Source: Cucumis sativus
Lineage: Eukaryota; Streptophyta; Magnoliopsida; Cucurbitales; Cucurbitaceae
Length of the DNA stretch: 64,000 bases
Direction: 5' to 3'
NCBI RefSeq assembly: GCF_000004075.3
Contig: NC_026656.2
Span: 23,508,607-23,572,606 of the forward strand
Numbering within the stretch: the first letter of the stretch is position 1; every line of letters starts with the position of its first letter. Positions 22,162 to 33,242 of this stretch are shown piece after piece. Position numbers and translations under genes: made by a program. A model generated the notes under the pieces. That model ran no database searches. It saw nothing but the letters and a program-made list of their open reading frames with translations, and was not told where the DNA came from.

Positions 22162-22870
22162 GATGGTATAGAAATTGTCCAAATTTAGTGTGAAACGAAG
22201 TCCGATCGACAAGGAAAAGTCTTAACGGCAAATGTGAAGATCGAGTCACCAAACATGCAGACAACGGATTCGGAGGCAAGGTGGAAACCGTGGAAACCAA
22301 CCGTTCAACGAAATCAAAAGAGAAAACCATTTTGTTTCAGAGGCAACACAATGGAGCGTAACCGTCAACGAAACGTTGAAGGGTGAAGAATGAGAGAGAA
22401 ATTGTATTACAACAAGAGAGCTTTTTTCTTTTCCACAAGAAAACAAAGGCCAAGGACAACCGATTAAGGAAAAAAATGGGTTTTGTTTTCGACATTGAAA
22501 CCAAACGACATGGTGGTTGAAAATGATTCAAAAGATGACGGGATGATTTTGTATGAAAATCGAAAAATGATGAAACGAGTTAAGGAAAGGATGAAGAGGG
22601 TTAAGGAGAGGTTGAAGACGAGTTGAGAAAAGATGAACACAGGTTGATGGGGAGAAGACCGTGCGTTGTTGTGAATGGTTGAGGAGGAGGAATGAGAGAT
22701 TAGGGGTAAACCGGGCATTATGGAATGTTCATAATGTTGTTATATCCTTAATTATTATTCTTCAAATGTTCATCCATTACATTTGTCTTATTTACAACAT
22801 TAATATTTAGTGACATATAGTTTTAATAATTTTTTACATGATGGCTAGAACTTTCATTATCTTTTGTTTG
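22162..22870. other. LTR flank, probable element internal or neighbouring debris
   Basis: A less AT-rich stretch (22162-22720) carries overlapping minus-strand open frames rich in Ser, Leu and Phe. They lack any motif and look like shadows of polypurine-biased sequence. At 22733-22757 a solo copy of the MITE right end occurs (GTTATATCCTTAATTATTATTCTT). Confidence 0.45.
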
Positions 22871-22874
22871 CCTA

Positions 22875-23083
22875 TTTAGTTTACCAATTAATGGAGTATC
22901 TAAAATATACTCAATATACCATAATCTTTAGTTTACCAATTAATGGAGTATCTAAAATATACTCAATATATCATAATCTTTAATTCACCAATTAATAGAG
23001 TATCTAAAATATACTCAATATACCTTAATCTTGAGTTCACCAAATTAATGGGTATCTAAAATATACTTAATATATCATAATCT
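22875..23083 (+). repeat. Four-copy 52 bp tandem repeat
   Basis: Units at 22875-22926, 22927-22978, 22979-23030 and 23031-23083 share ACCAATTAATGGAGTATCTA and AAATATACTCAATATA. The first two differ by only one base by eye; the fourth has diverged. It lies about 640 bp upstream of the TraB gene ATG. Confidence 0.92.
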
Positions 23084-23723
23084 TCATATTTTTCGAAATA
23101 TACAGTAATAAACCTCGAATTTTAGACCCAAATTCTGGTGGAAAATACTCTCTTTGTCGGCCATCAAACTTTTTCTTCTTCACTGTCAAAATCTCTCTGT
23201 TAAATGGTGGCTTCTGCAATTATAATGCTCAGATAAATGGTGGCTTATGCAATTATAATGGAAGGAAGGAAAGTGGTATTCGAAGAAGGAAAGTTTGAAT
23301 CGTGGTTTATTTCTTTCCTACACGGTAATCCACTTTTTTTTTTCATTTATAATCAATTTAATATTATAAATGAATATATATATATATAATTTGTATCCTA
23401 AATTTAAGACATTTGTAAAATTTATTAGAAATTTAGTTCTATCATATATAATATGATATAGGAAAGTTAGTTAAAGATTCTATTATAAACCAAACCCCAC
23501 CGTGGTTATTTGGGCCCAAACAGCCCTTTAAGAGCTGAGTTCAGTTTAAATTAATATTTTCCAAGCGAAAATTGAGAAAATGTTTTATTTCGTTTTGCAG
23601 CGAATTAGAAGGTGACACGCGTGATATGGCACACAAATAATACCGCTGGCGTGTAAAATATATATATATATATATATATATATTGAATCTTGAAATTCAG
23701 GTAAGAAGGGAAAGGCGAGGTGT
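23084..23723 (+). promoter_or_regulatory. Upstream region of the TraB gene with a (TA)n run
   Basis: A (TA)n microsatellite at about 23658-23683 lies only about 40 bp before the first ATG. It may be within the 5' UTR if the real start is the second ATG (23934), or may act as a TATA region in that case. No other clear element is seen. Confidence 0.35.
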
Positions 23724-26700
23724 ATGAATCGATTAACTCGTTGTGCAACTCAGCTCAACTTGACCGAGTCACACCGGTTCATCGTAACAGCCACCGTCAA
23801 ACCTCATCGCCGGCGTCTCAATTATGCCCTAACTTTCAAACCGCACCGGCATTTTTCAGCTCCATTCGATTTCGGGATTTTCTTCTCCCAAAACTCTGAC
23901 CGTCCTCGGCGTCTACCCCGTTTGCCTCAGGTGATGGACCCGGTTCCTCCGGAATCTGATTCCCCTGCCGTTGAAGATTTTGTCCACATCGAGGACCCTA
24001 ACATCGAGAGTTTGTGCGAGAGTATTGTTAGTACTACTGATGAACAGATCAACGACGAGGCAGCCTCTGTGATTTCCCCTGAGGCCGAGGAGGGTTTGGC
24101 GGAGCAGAGGAGAGTACTACCGGAGGAGCTTTCTAGAAGCGTGTTGGTATTGACTTGCGAGACCACTGGTGAAGGTGGCATTTGTGACGTATACCTAGTT
24201 GGAACGGCACACGTTTCTCAAGTAACTTCTTGATTTTCGATTGTGATAAATTGTCTTGTATTTGTGGCATTTGGTTCTTGAAATTTTGGAGGATATGGGG
24301 TGAAAAAGTATCGATTACAGTGAGAGTTCTTAACCCTTTCCGAATTTATTTGATTGAGGAATTCGAGTTAGAACTGAAGTAGATCACTTTTATGGATGCA
24401 GGAATCGTGCAGAGAAGTTCAAGCTGTAATCAGTTATTTGAAACCTCAGGCACTTCCTCTTTTTTGAATCTCGATTGTTTTAGATGGTTTGTTTTGCAGG
24501 CTATTTTCCTTCTTTCATGTGTTTACAATGTTGCTTGTGCGTTTGCTTATGTCAATGCAGGTCGTCTTCTTGGAGCTATGCGCAAGCCGAGTGGCAGTCC
24601 TCACCCCTCAGAATTTGAAGGTGGTGTTGTAATTTGTTTATAGAGATAATTTCAAATTCAAGCAAATAGCTTGTTGATTGAAGTTCACATTTTTATTCTT
24701 TTTTTTTTTTCTTTTTAAGTTGCTTTGAACATGAAGTCTTGAACTATTACAAATTATGATTGCTGGTTAAAATCGATTACACAAATTCAGTGCCATACAG
24801 CATATGTGTCTCTTTTATCCCTCAATTTTTGCTCTCCCTGACCCTTAGTTCTTCAGGTTCCAACTATGGGAGAAATGGTTGAAATGTGGAAGAAAAAGCA
24901 TAACATCTTTGGTATACTTTACAGTTGGTTTCTTGCGAAGGCAAGTTCTTTTTAGTTTTCTGTAGGTTTTATAGTGCATTTTTTGTTTTGTTTTTTTGAC
25001 AATTTTATTTGAAAGATTGCCTCTAATTTTACTTCCTTACTTTTATCTTAGGTAGCCAACAAACTCGAAGTATTCCCTGGTTCAGAGTTTCGTGTAGCCT
25101 ATGAAGAAGCAATGAAGTATCGTGGTAAGGTAATTCTTGGTGATCGTCCAGTGCAGGTATGATCTCTTTCTCTCTCTCTCTTAAAGATTAAAACTTTTTC
25201 TTTTTTAAATAGAGCCTGTGATAGGATTTCTTGAACAAATATCTATTCTCATAACCTTTCTTACACAATTATATTTGCTTCAAAATCAATATGATTGTCT
25301 CAACTACCCTTCTTGAGAACTTATTCTGAAAAAGTGTCTGCTGTGGGATAAGTCTGTTCACCGGGTACGGTCGGCTGGTGTCAAGCCTCAAACGTACTTG
25401 AGAGCTTTTAATTGTTTTCCGATGTGATATTCACCTTAAAGGTGCTTTACATTCTGTTGGCCCTGACATCCACATGTGCATTCTATTGTGTGCTTTGATT
25501 GGTCCTGGATTAGTTTGAACGTATATTCATTTGCTACATGTGCCACTGCTCAATTTACATCACATCCTATTACTATTGTATTTTTCCTGTGTTAGTTTTT
25601 GAGCATACCTTTTGATTTGTATCCTTACCATTCTTTTTCTGTCTTTTGATCATGTTAATTTGCAACAAATAACCTTAATCTTCAATGAGGTGACATTTAG
25701 TTTGTCATCTTAATATAGCTGAACATACTGTAATATTTTGACGTTTACTCAACAGATTACAATTAGAAGAGCATGGGCGAAAATGCCCCTTTGGCATAAG
25801 ATAAAATTGCTTTATTCCTTCGTTTTTCAAGCATTCTTTTTGCCAAGCCCCGAGGAATTAACCAAGATGGTATAATTTCATTAACTCTCTCTTTATCCTC
25901 ACAGGAGAGGATTTTTCTCCTCTATTTTTCTGTTTAATTGTGAGACAAATTGAAACGGTTTGCTGTACTAATGCTATTTCTATCTTCAGTTGAAGGATAT
26001 GGACGATGTTGACATGCTCACGCTCATAATTCAAGAAATGAGCAAGGAATTTCCCACATTAATGGACACTCTTGTGCACGAGCGAGATCGGTTAGTACAT
26101 TTACCTTTGTGCTGTGTGAAGGCCATTGCGTTTTTCCTCTTTCAATGTGTTTTCTTTATTCAAATAGGAAGAACTTTAGGAACTATTTGCAGTTGACTTT
26201 TTTTTTTTTTTTTTTTATGACAAAATCTTTGTTCTTTTCTTTCTGTGCAGTAAATACATGTTTGCATAACATTTTTTTTTCTTTTTTAAAAAATAATAAA
26301 TAAGTTTTGTTTTCTTTTTTTCCTTTGGTTATTTTCCAGTAGATTTAACAAGTTTTTTTTTCTCACTTTGACACCCAAATGTTGTCTCGTGAGATTAGTC
26401 GAAGTGTCCATAGGCTGATCCAAGATAATAATATTGTGTTTTCCTCCTGACGTATGCTTCGTGGAATTATAAGATGAATCTTCAAAGGATTGGCAACACT
26501 TTGGAAAGTCCTAACCTCATAAATTAAAATCAGTTTTCTGCTCAACAATGTGTTCTGATTTCATGTTATATCCATCATTGTTGCACAATAGTTTTTTATC
26601 TTCCATTTGTGTTCTTGACTCACCCATATGTCTATAACTGTTTCAGGTACATGTCAACAACGTTACTAGGAGTAGCCAAGGAGCATCAATCGGTCGTTGC

Positions 26701-26972
26701 AGTTGTGGGGAAAGGTCATCTAAGTGGAATTAAGAAGAATTGGCAGCAGCCTGTTACTGTAGGTTTCACTCAACCATTTCTTGAGAAATTTGATTGGTAT
26801 TCCCTCTCTTCTCTTTACACAAGTATACATTTTCTTAAAATTGCAGCTCGAGGATCTTTTGGAAATGCCTACCCAAAAAGGAGTCCCTGTCGTCAAGATC
26901 TTTTCGTCAATAGGTGTTGCAGTTGCTGGAGTTGCCATCATATCAGGTGTTTACCTTGCATGCAAAAAATAA
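23724..26972 (+). CDS. TraB domain protein, tail-anchored, TRB1-like
   Basis: Nine exons: 23724-24221, 24402-24449, 24561-24620, 24857-24940, 25052-25156, 25756-25869, 25990-26090, 26647-26758, 26847-26972; 1248 nt, 415 aa. The TraB/PrgY core starts at VYLVGTAHVSQ (Gly160-Gln166) and runs on through ESCREVQAVISYLKPQ, VVFLELCASR, GDRPVQITIRRAW and VVGKGHLSGI. The C-terminus has one hydrophobic segment (about 392-412) ending CKK, as in tail-anchored outer-membrane proteins. Arabidopsis relatives (TRB1/TRB2) are reported on mitochondria, where they help tether the ER through VAP27. The acidic EDFVHIED segment near residue 85 could be an FFAT-like VAP-binding site (inference). Introns 2 and 4 have GC donors. 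Residues 1-70 are Arg- and Ser-rich and unlike the rest; Met71 (23934) is a strong alternative start that yields 345 aa. Confidence 0.9.
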
Positions 26973-27373
26973 CACTATTGAAACTCACCTCAAAGGCTAA
27001 ACTGCTGCAAAGAATGCTCGCTTGATCGTCAAATCTGAAGTTACTATTGGATTAGTTTGTACTTTTTAAACGAGTCCTCCTTGATTGAGGTTTGCCTTCA
27101 CAGAATGAGTTAACCACAAATTTGCAATTACAAATAATTTTTTCTCGTTATAGTTTCCTTCCCTTCTCTAGCTGTCTGGTCTAGCAAACTTGGAATCATC
27201 ACAATGATGAGAAGTTTAACATTAGGCTAATAAAGTTAGAACGATTGAAAGTACTATAGCTACATTTCTTGAAACATTAATATATAATTGTTCAAAACAG
27301 AAAAAAGATATTTTTGTTTGCCCAGCTTGTTTGAGACTTCATCAATGAGACAGATTCCAAATGGAATGGCTTG
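26973..27373. other. Convergent 3' spacer between TraB gene and ATXR2
   Basis: About 400 bp between two stop codons on opposite strands. It must hold the 3' UTRs and poly-A signals of both genes. No other feature seen. Confidence 0.6.
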
Positions 27374-30300
27374 CTAAGGATGCTCTTGTAAGCACTTGGG
27401 GCATCTGCATTCGAACCCATAATCTGCAAGTAATGCTCGTCTCTGATCAAATGGTAGATCTTCGTCTATATATGAAATTGTCACCTGAAAACAATGCACT
27501 AATTGCATCAATATATTTTCACACAAGTTTCTTTGTGACTTGTACTATATGAAATAATTGAACTCAATTCAATGTATATTTCTTATTTACAACAAATGGA
27601 ATGGGAGTAATGTTAGTTATGATTTGAACTTCCAATCTCATAGGACAAAGGCAAAAGTATCCACAGCTTCTTAGCTCATTATTTTTTGATAATTCGTGCA
27701 AATGAACGATCTGATGAAAGTAGCTCAAGCACATATTAGAGAACGAAAAATTGTCCTAAATTACCTCTTCCCCTGGGTGGATGGGCCTCAATGCAATTAT
27801 GGTTGCTTGTCCATCTCTATCCTGCCATGATTATAAAGTTAAAAAGGCTTCTAGTAACACTACTACTAAAATCTAATTTCTTTCAGGAAAAGAAAATGAA
27901 GGAAAATGAAAGAGCATGCAAGTGCAAAACATAAATAGAAGCCCAAAATAAATGGACCAAAATGAAATGACAACAAAAACAATCTCATGTTCATATAAAG
28001 ATAGTATTAAACTCTTTCACAATCTAAAATGATTATCCATGAAATATAGTATGGCTTTGGTGTGGAATTGATTTCACATACCTCCTCTCTTTTGAACGCT
28101 TTAGCATTTGGATAGCAAGAATGATTCATACAACTCTGTAAGGGAAAAAAGGCTGTACCTGTTTAAGGAAAAAAATCATGGTAAGCATTAATACTGAAAT
28201 ACTGATTTTTCAGTATTAATAACCAAACAAGATATTACTTGTTTAAGGAATTATTTTTTTTAAAAAATCATCAATACGAGGAAAAAACTAATCATGATCT
28301 CAAGCGTATATTCCTCAAATTGCTACTAATTGAAAACTAGGATCAACTTACCTTGACAACAAATTGAATAGCTGTCGCCAAGAGCATCCAAAAGGGGCCG
28401 GGTAATTTCCTCAGCTCTTTCCTGTCATTAAGAATCATAAGCATTAGGCTTGCGATTTCCAGGATCTTTGATGTATAAAGGCCATGCCTTCTAACCTTGT
28501 AAGGAGATGAAAGTTCGTCAATATACAAGAAGTAGTCCTCAACCGGTGATGCTACAACCAAATCACTGAAGCACAAGAGTAAATTTGATATTAACTTCAC
28601 AATGGCTTGAGATCACAAACAGTATTGCAGATAGAAATTAACTTATTAGATAAAAGTTTTGTACGTTATATAAAGGACATAGAACGGAATTATACATGTA
28701 TCCAAAGAAAGAGATGGAAGGGTTAAAACAGAAACGTACAGATTATTTAGCTCAAACATGCCAATTATATGGCCATAGATTTCAAGGGAGAATACTAGTA
28801 GAGTCAAGGATCTGACATCAGCTTTGACAAAATAAGAGGAAAACATATATACCCATCAATTCCTAACTTTCAAGGATACAAGGTTCACATCCAACGTCAA
28901 AAATTGCTTCCTTGAGAAGCTGCAATGACTGAAATTTGCAAATTGCATGTTAGTACTGAAACATGTCACTGAAACTATCAATCATATGAATGATAACAAT
29001 ATGCAAAATCAATATCGCAGAGTATACTAGAACTAAGAATCATGCTAAGGTCACCATAATCAACGCCAGCTGCATAACTAGGATTTTCTACTAAGAAAGT
29101 TACATACCATGAAAGCCATCTCTCTTATTTGCATCCGGAATGCAGCTTCGTTAGACGGTTCGACATCATCCGGCAGTGCAATACAGTCCCACCACCTAAC
29201 AACGAGTAATTTCCATCAAATCAAGAAAATATTTCCGAACGTCTCTAGGCTCACTAAAATAAAAAATAAAGGCCCAACCCTGCAACAATTAGAAGTTGCA
29301 AATACTAATAGCATAACAATGTCCTAATAAGGGAGCCTGTATGGGTTGTAGTTTTAAAACCAAGGCCACCTCATCTGGACCATTTTCCAAGGCCTGTGAC
29401 TTGTAGGTTAATGAGGGCCCAAGTTCAAGTTGTCCTTCACACAACCTACCATTGATTATATCCCCATCATACTCGAGGAAATAGAAACCCTAAAAAGTTA
29501 AGACTTGAGTTGAATCATGTAGTCGCTTTATTAGAATAATAAGCTCTAATGATACTTTGATTACAGTTTGATAGTAATAATCTCAAAAGGCCACTCCTAG
29601 GTTGTAGTGACAATGCAATAACATGTCCACTAAATCAAATAGAAGGAATTACAATATCTTTCCACATCAAACATAGCAATCAACGAAGAGTCGAAGATGT
29701 TTCATGCGCTAATGACCTCCATTTCGTCCTTATAATGCATGATCACATGCAAAAGGCTGAGATTCAATGCACTTCCTACTTATTTCACAAAGCACAAAAT
29801 GAGAAGCTGGTTCAAAAGGCAATTACCTTCTCTTATGTCCCATCGAGATTGGCTTCCAAGCCTCCAAAAGAATGGACAGATCAGCATTGTTGAGAATAGG
29901 GCATGTGCCATATTTCATTTGTTGTCCAGAAGAAGCCAGCTTTAACTTCTTATACTTCAAAATAGTGGAAGAAATTGCCTGAAAGAAAAATGCAAAATTT
30001 AGTTGGCCATAGTCATATTTAAATTTGAATCTATCTTTCAACTTCGATTATCCCAGTATTATAGATAAACTGATAATTCAAAAGCAACTTGCTACGCTAA
30101 ATTTATTTTTCATTATTTTTTAATAAGCCTTTACAAACAGTATCACATGAAATCCATGAAATATAAACAATTGATAGTTCAACATTTACACCAAAAACAC
30201 AATGAATGGGATGAACCAAACTTGAAATTTGACTTAAAAAAACACAGTAGAAGAAAGTACCTTTGCCGCAAGGAGGAATATGTCATTCGTGTCTGCGGAA

Positions 30301-33242
30301 CCCCCAAAAGAGAGAAGGAAAAGAGCCCATATTAGAGAATAGTAACAATTGATTTCAGTTTCATGACAGCTACATCTAAGTTGGAAACTCACCATTGGCA
30401 TGTTGTATAAATTTTAGCAGTGCCTCCCTGCGTGAAGGTTCAGTTTTTCCTCCAGTACAAAGTAACAAATGGAATACTTCCCAATCAGCTTCTGCACACG
30501 ATTTACTATAATATGGAACACTACATCAATTGCTTTGCTTACTCAGACAACTTCAAAATGAAAGAACAAAATAAATCTCCTAACAGAAATTATTAAGTAA
30601 AATTATGTCAAGCCACAATCCACTCACTTTTGATATGTACCTATGGAATAAGACTTCTATTAATGCAAGAAATGGTAAAAAGTACATAGTACTTGAGAAA
30701 GAGGAGAAAGCAGAAATAACAAGAGGAGAATAATTCAAACAGTCCGTTTATGCAGGCACCCTAAGAATATATGAAAGCTGTGAATCGAATTCTAAGATAT
30801 TTGAAAAGCTCTCTGGGTAGAGGTCTAATGTTCAAGAAAACTAACAGAAAATGCATTGAAGCTTATACTGACTTTGATTAAGCAGGATCAGTTATTTACA
30901 AAAAATCTACCACTGGTTATTGCTTTGTGTGGGGTATCCTAGTTACTTGGAGAAGTAAGAAACAAAGTGTTGTTGCTAGAAGTAGTGTTGAAGCTGAATA
31001 CAAAGCTATGAGTTTGGAATATGTAAGAAAATCTAGTTGAAGAAAGTTCTGTCGGGTCTTCACTAAGACTGTGAAACCTATGAAGCTCTATTGTGCTAAT
31101 AAAGCAGTTATAAGCATAGCCAATAATCCTATACAATATGATAGAGCGAAACATGTGGAGATTGACAGACACCTTATAAAAAATAAACTAGACAATGGCA
31201 ATATCCGTACTCCATATATTCCATCTTGTCAGTAAGTTGTTGATGTTCTCACCAAAGGGTTACTCAGGCCAAGTTTTGACTCATGTGTTAACAAGTTGGG
31301 TCTGATTGACATCTACACCTCAACATAAGAGGGAGTGTTGGAAATAAGAAGCTCTATTGATAGTATATAGCCCCAAGGGTATTTTAGCATTTCACTTATC
31401 CTAAGTTTATTTCCTTTTTTGTATTAGGGCTTGCTAAAGCCTATAAAGTTGTCTTCTCTTGTAACTTTCATTGTGTGTGAAAATAATAAAACATGGTTTT
31501 TTCTTCAATTCTAGGGTTTTCCATGTAAACCCTGTGTTCTCTTTTCTACCTTTTAACAAAAAGTCTTTTACATATATTTCCTAGTTAAGTTTAATACAAT
31601 ACTCATATTGACAATATAGGACCCTTCCCCTGCAAGAAATCCATAAAATGAAGGGGAAAACCAATTTTAGACGCTTGACCATAAAAAGTGCCTTTACCTG
31701 CAGTAAAAGGCCTCACCACATCCCCCAGGACAAGGAATAGCTGGAGGCATGGCAAACTCATTGGAGTGAGGCAATGATAGGCCACCATTCATCAATGATT
31801 CCACAAGCCCTTTGGGTAAATCTGCACCTTTAGAATTGCTGGAAGAACATGCTCCCATGCTTTCATTATTTTCTAATTCAATCTCCTGGCCATCATCTGA
31901 TTCAGTTTCCATGCAATCTTCTGATATGGGTGAAGAAGGCTCCATGTCACATTGATGATTAGTGGACACTCCAAGATCTTGAAAGTATAACTTCCTTCCG
32001 ATTTGAAGTTCTATAGATCCAACAAATCGAAAACAAAAGCTGCACACCAGACAGTCCATCTGCAAAGCAATTAAATGGAGCATAACAATAAAGTGGAAAG
32101 AAAAGTCACCAAACTGAGTCATGATGGTAGTTTTCCAGATAGGAAAACCTTATTTGACGTATGCTGAGATCCTACAAGCATTTGGTCCTTCAGGACAAGG
32201 TCCCCTTCTTTGAAAGCAGCATCAGCAAAGACACCTGCAGATAAACATCAAAAGTGATGAAAACTCTGTTAGGGGTTAAATTAAACCAACACTGACCATA
32301 AATCACAATCGGAAACAGCAATTGGATTCTTGGCCAAGGGTATTTGGGAAGAAAATTTGATAAGCTAATATAATTACTTTATGATCTTCCCAATGTATTT
32401 CAAGAGAAACAGTGGTAACTTTTACAATAAACAATAAAACAGAGTTTTTTGCAACAGAGCTGCCAAATCTTTTGATGGTTGCATAGACATCACTACTTCT
32501 TGACTATCAGAAGAAGTAATGTTGGATAAATCTTAGTAATTTTTAAAGGCAACTTTTCTGATAAAAGTCTTGTCTTATCATAAAGTGACGTTTCCTCCAA
32601 GAAATTGTTTCAACATGCCAAACATTCACAAAGCACAGTTAAGAGCAACAGAAAAGAGTACTTCGATTGCCAGCTTTTAATTTCATCACGCATACATGAT
32701 GCAAACTTCCAACTAAAAGTTAAATTACTATCACACATTCAAATACTACTATACCTCACAATCTTAAAAAATCTACATTATAAAAAAAAAACACTAAAAA
32801 CTCAGCTACTATTCATCACTAGTAGTGTATTAAAGTAATGAAGAACAAAAAGTCGTATTCTCCACGCCGAATTTCAAAATTCCCAATTCAACTTCAGAAG
32901 AGCAGAGGCAATAAAAAACGTACCCTTTCCAAAAGCTCCATTCTGCTTCACTCGAAGACCACGACACTGCCTTGTCCATACAAGCTGATCAAAATATTCC
33001 TGAAGACACAAAACTCAAACACTTTAAGAACAATAGAAACTCCTTTTCCTATGCGTAAGTAGATCAAGAGCCTGTATTTCCCAGGTTTCGAACGAAGCAC
33101 AAGGGAAACAGAAACGTCAAAGAGAAGAAACAGCAACTTTGAAATTGAGAGAGATTACCTGAACTTGGTGAGGTGAATGAGGAGAAAGGAGAGCAGAGAT
33201 TTCATTGGGGTACTTTGAATCAATTGGGCAAACGAAGGCCAT
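27374..33242 (-). CDS. ATXR2: SET/MYND histone-lysine N-methyltransferase ATXR2
   Basis: Fifteen exons, read from high to low: 33242-33159, 32999-32924, 32234-32149, 32059-31698, 30505-30393, 30292-30261, 29978-29827, 29195-29108, 28928-28880, 28794-28740, 28565-28496, 28421-28352, 28158-28082, 27821-27765, 27484-27374; 1482 nt, 493 aa. Arabidopsis ATXR2 (SDG36) deposits H3K36me3 and acts with LBD/ARF factors in callus and root formation. The split SET domain begins at GAFGKGVFADA (about residue 54). A MYND-like zinc cluster follows: CLVCSFC (from Cys85), then an acidic insert of about 100 residues, then CPGGCGEAFYC and the CAEADW..LLC segment. The SET end has NHSCYPNAKAF (424-427 NHSC) and ISYIDED (Tyr462); post-SET cysteines are CRCPKC. 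All core residues are present and every junction is in frame, so the gene looks intact. Intron 4 contains an antisense copia end. Confidence 0.94.
30860..31335 (+). mobile_element. Ty1/copia RNase H and 3' internal fragment in ATXR2 intron 4
   Basis: On the + strand, antisense to ATXR2, the translation gives STTGYCFVWGILVTW, KKQSVVARSSVEAEYKAMS (copia RNase H), then NKAVISIANNPIQYDRAKHV and DVLTKGL. Several stops, including one in the TDAD-type motif, show it is dead. A tract GAGGGAG lies directly before the LTR start. The 5' part of the element, including RT, is missing. Confidence 0.9.
31336..31558 (+). repeat. Copia 3' LTR inside ATXR2 intron 4
   Basis: Begins TGTTGGAAATAAG immediately after the polypurine tract and ends TTTTAACA at 31558, about 223 bp. 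It has the TG...CA ends of copia LTRs. The left partner LTR is absent, so no target-site duplication can be checked. Confidence 0.8.

Noticed and set aside
22112-22718. Chain of minus-strand open frames rich in Ser/Phe/Leu
   Set aside because: No motif, overlapping frames, next to an LTR end; likely compositional.
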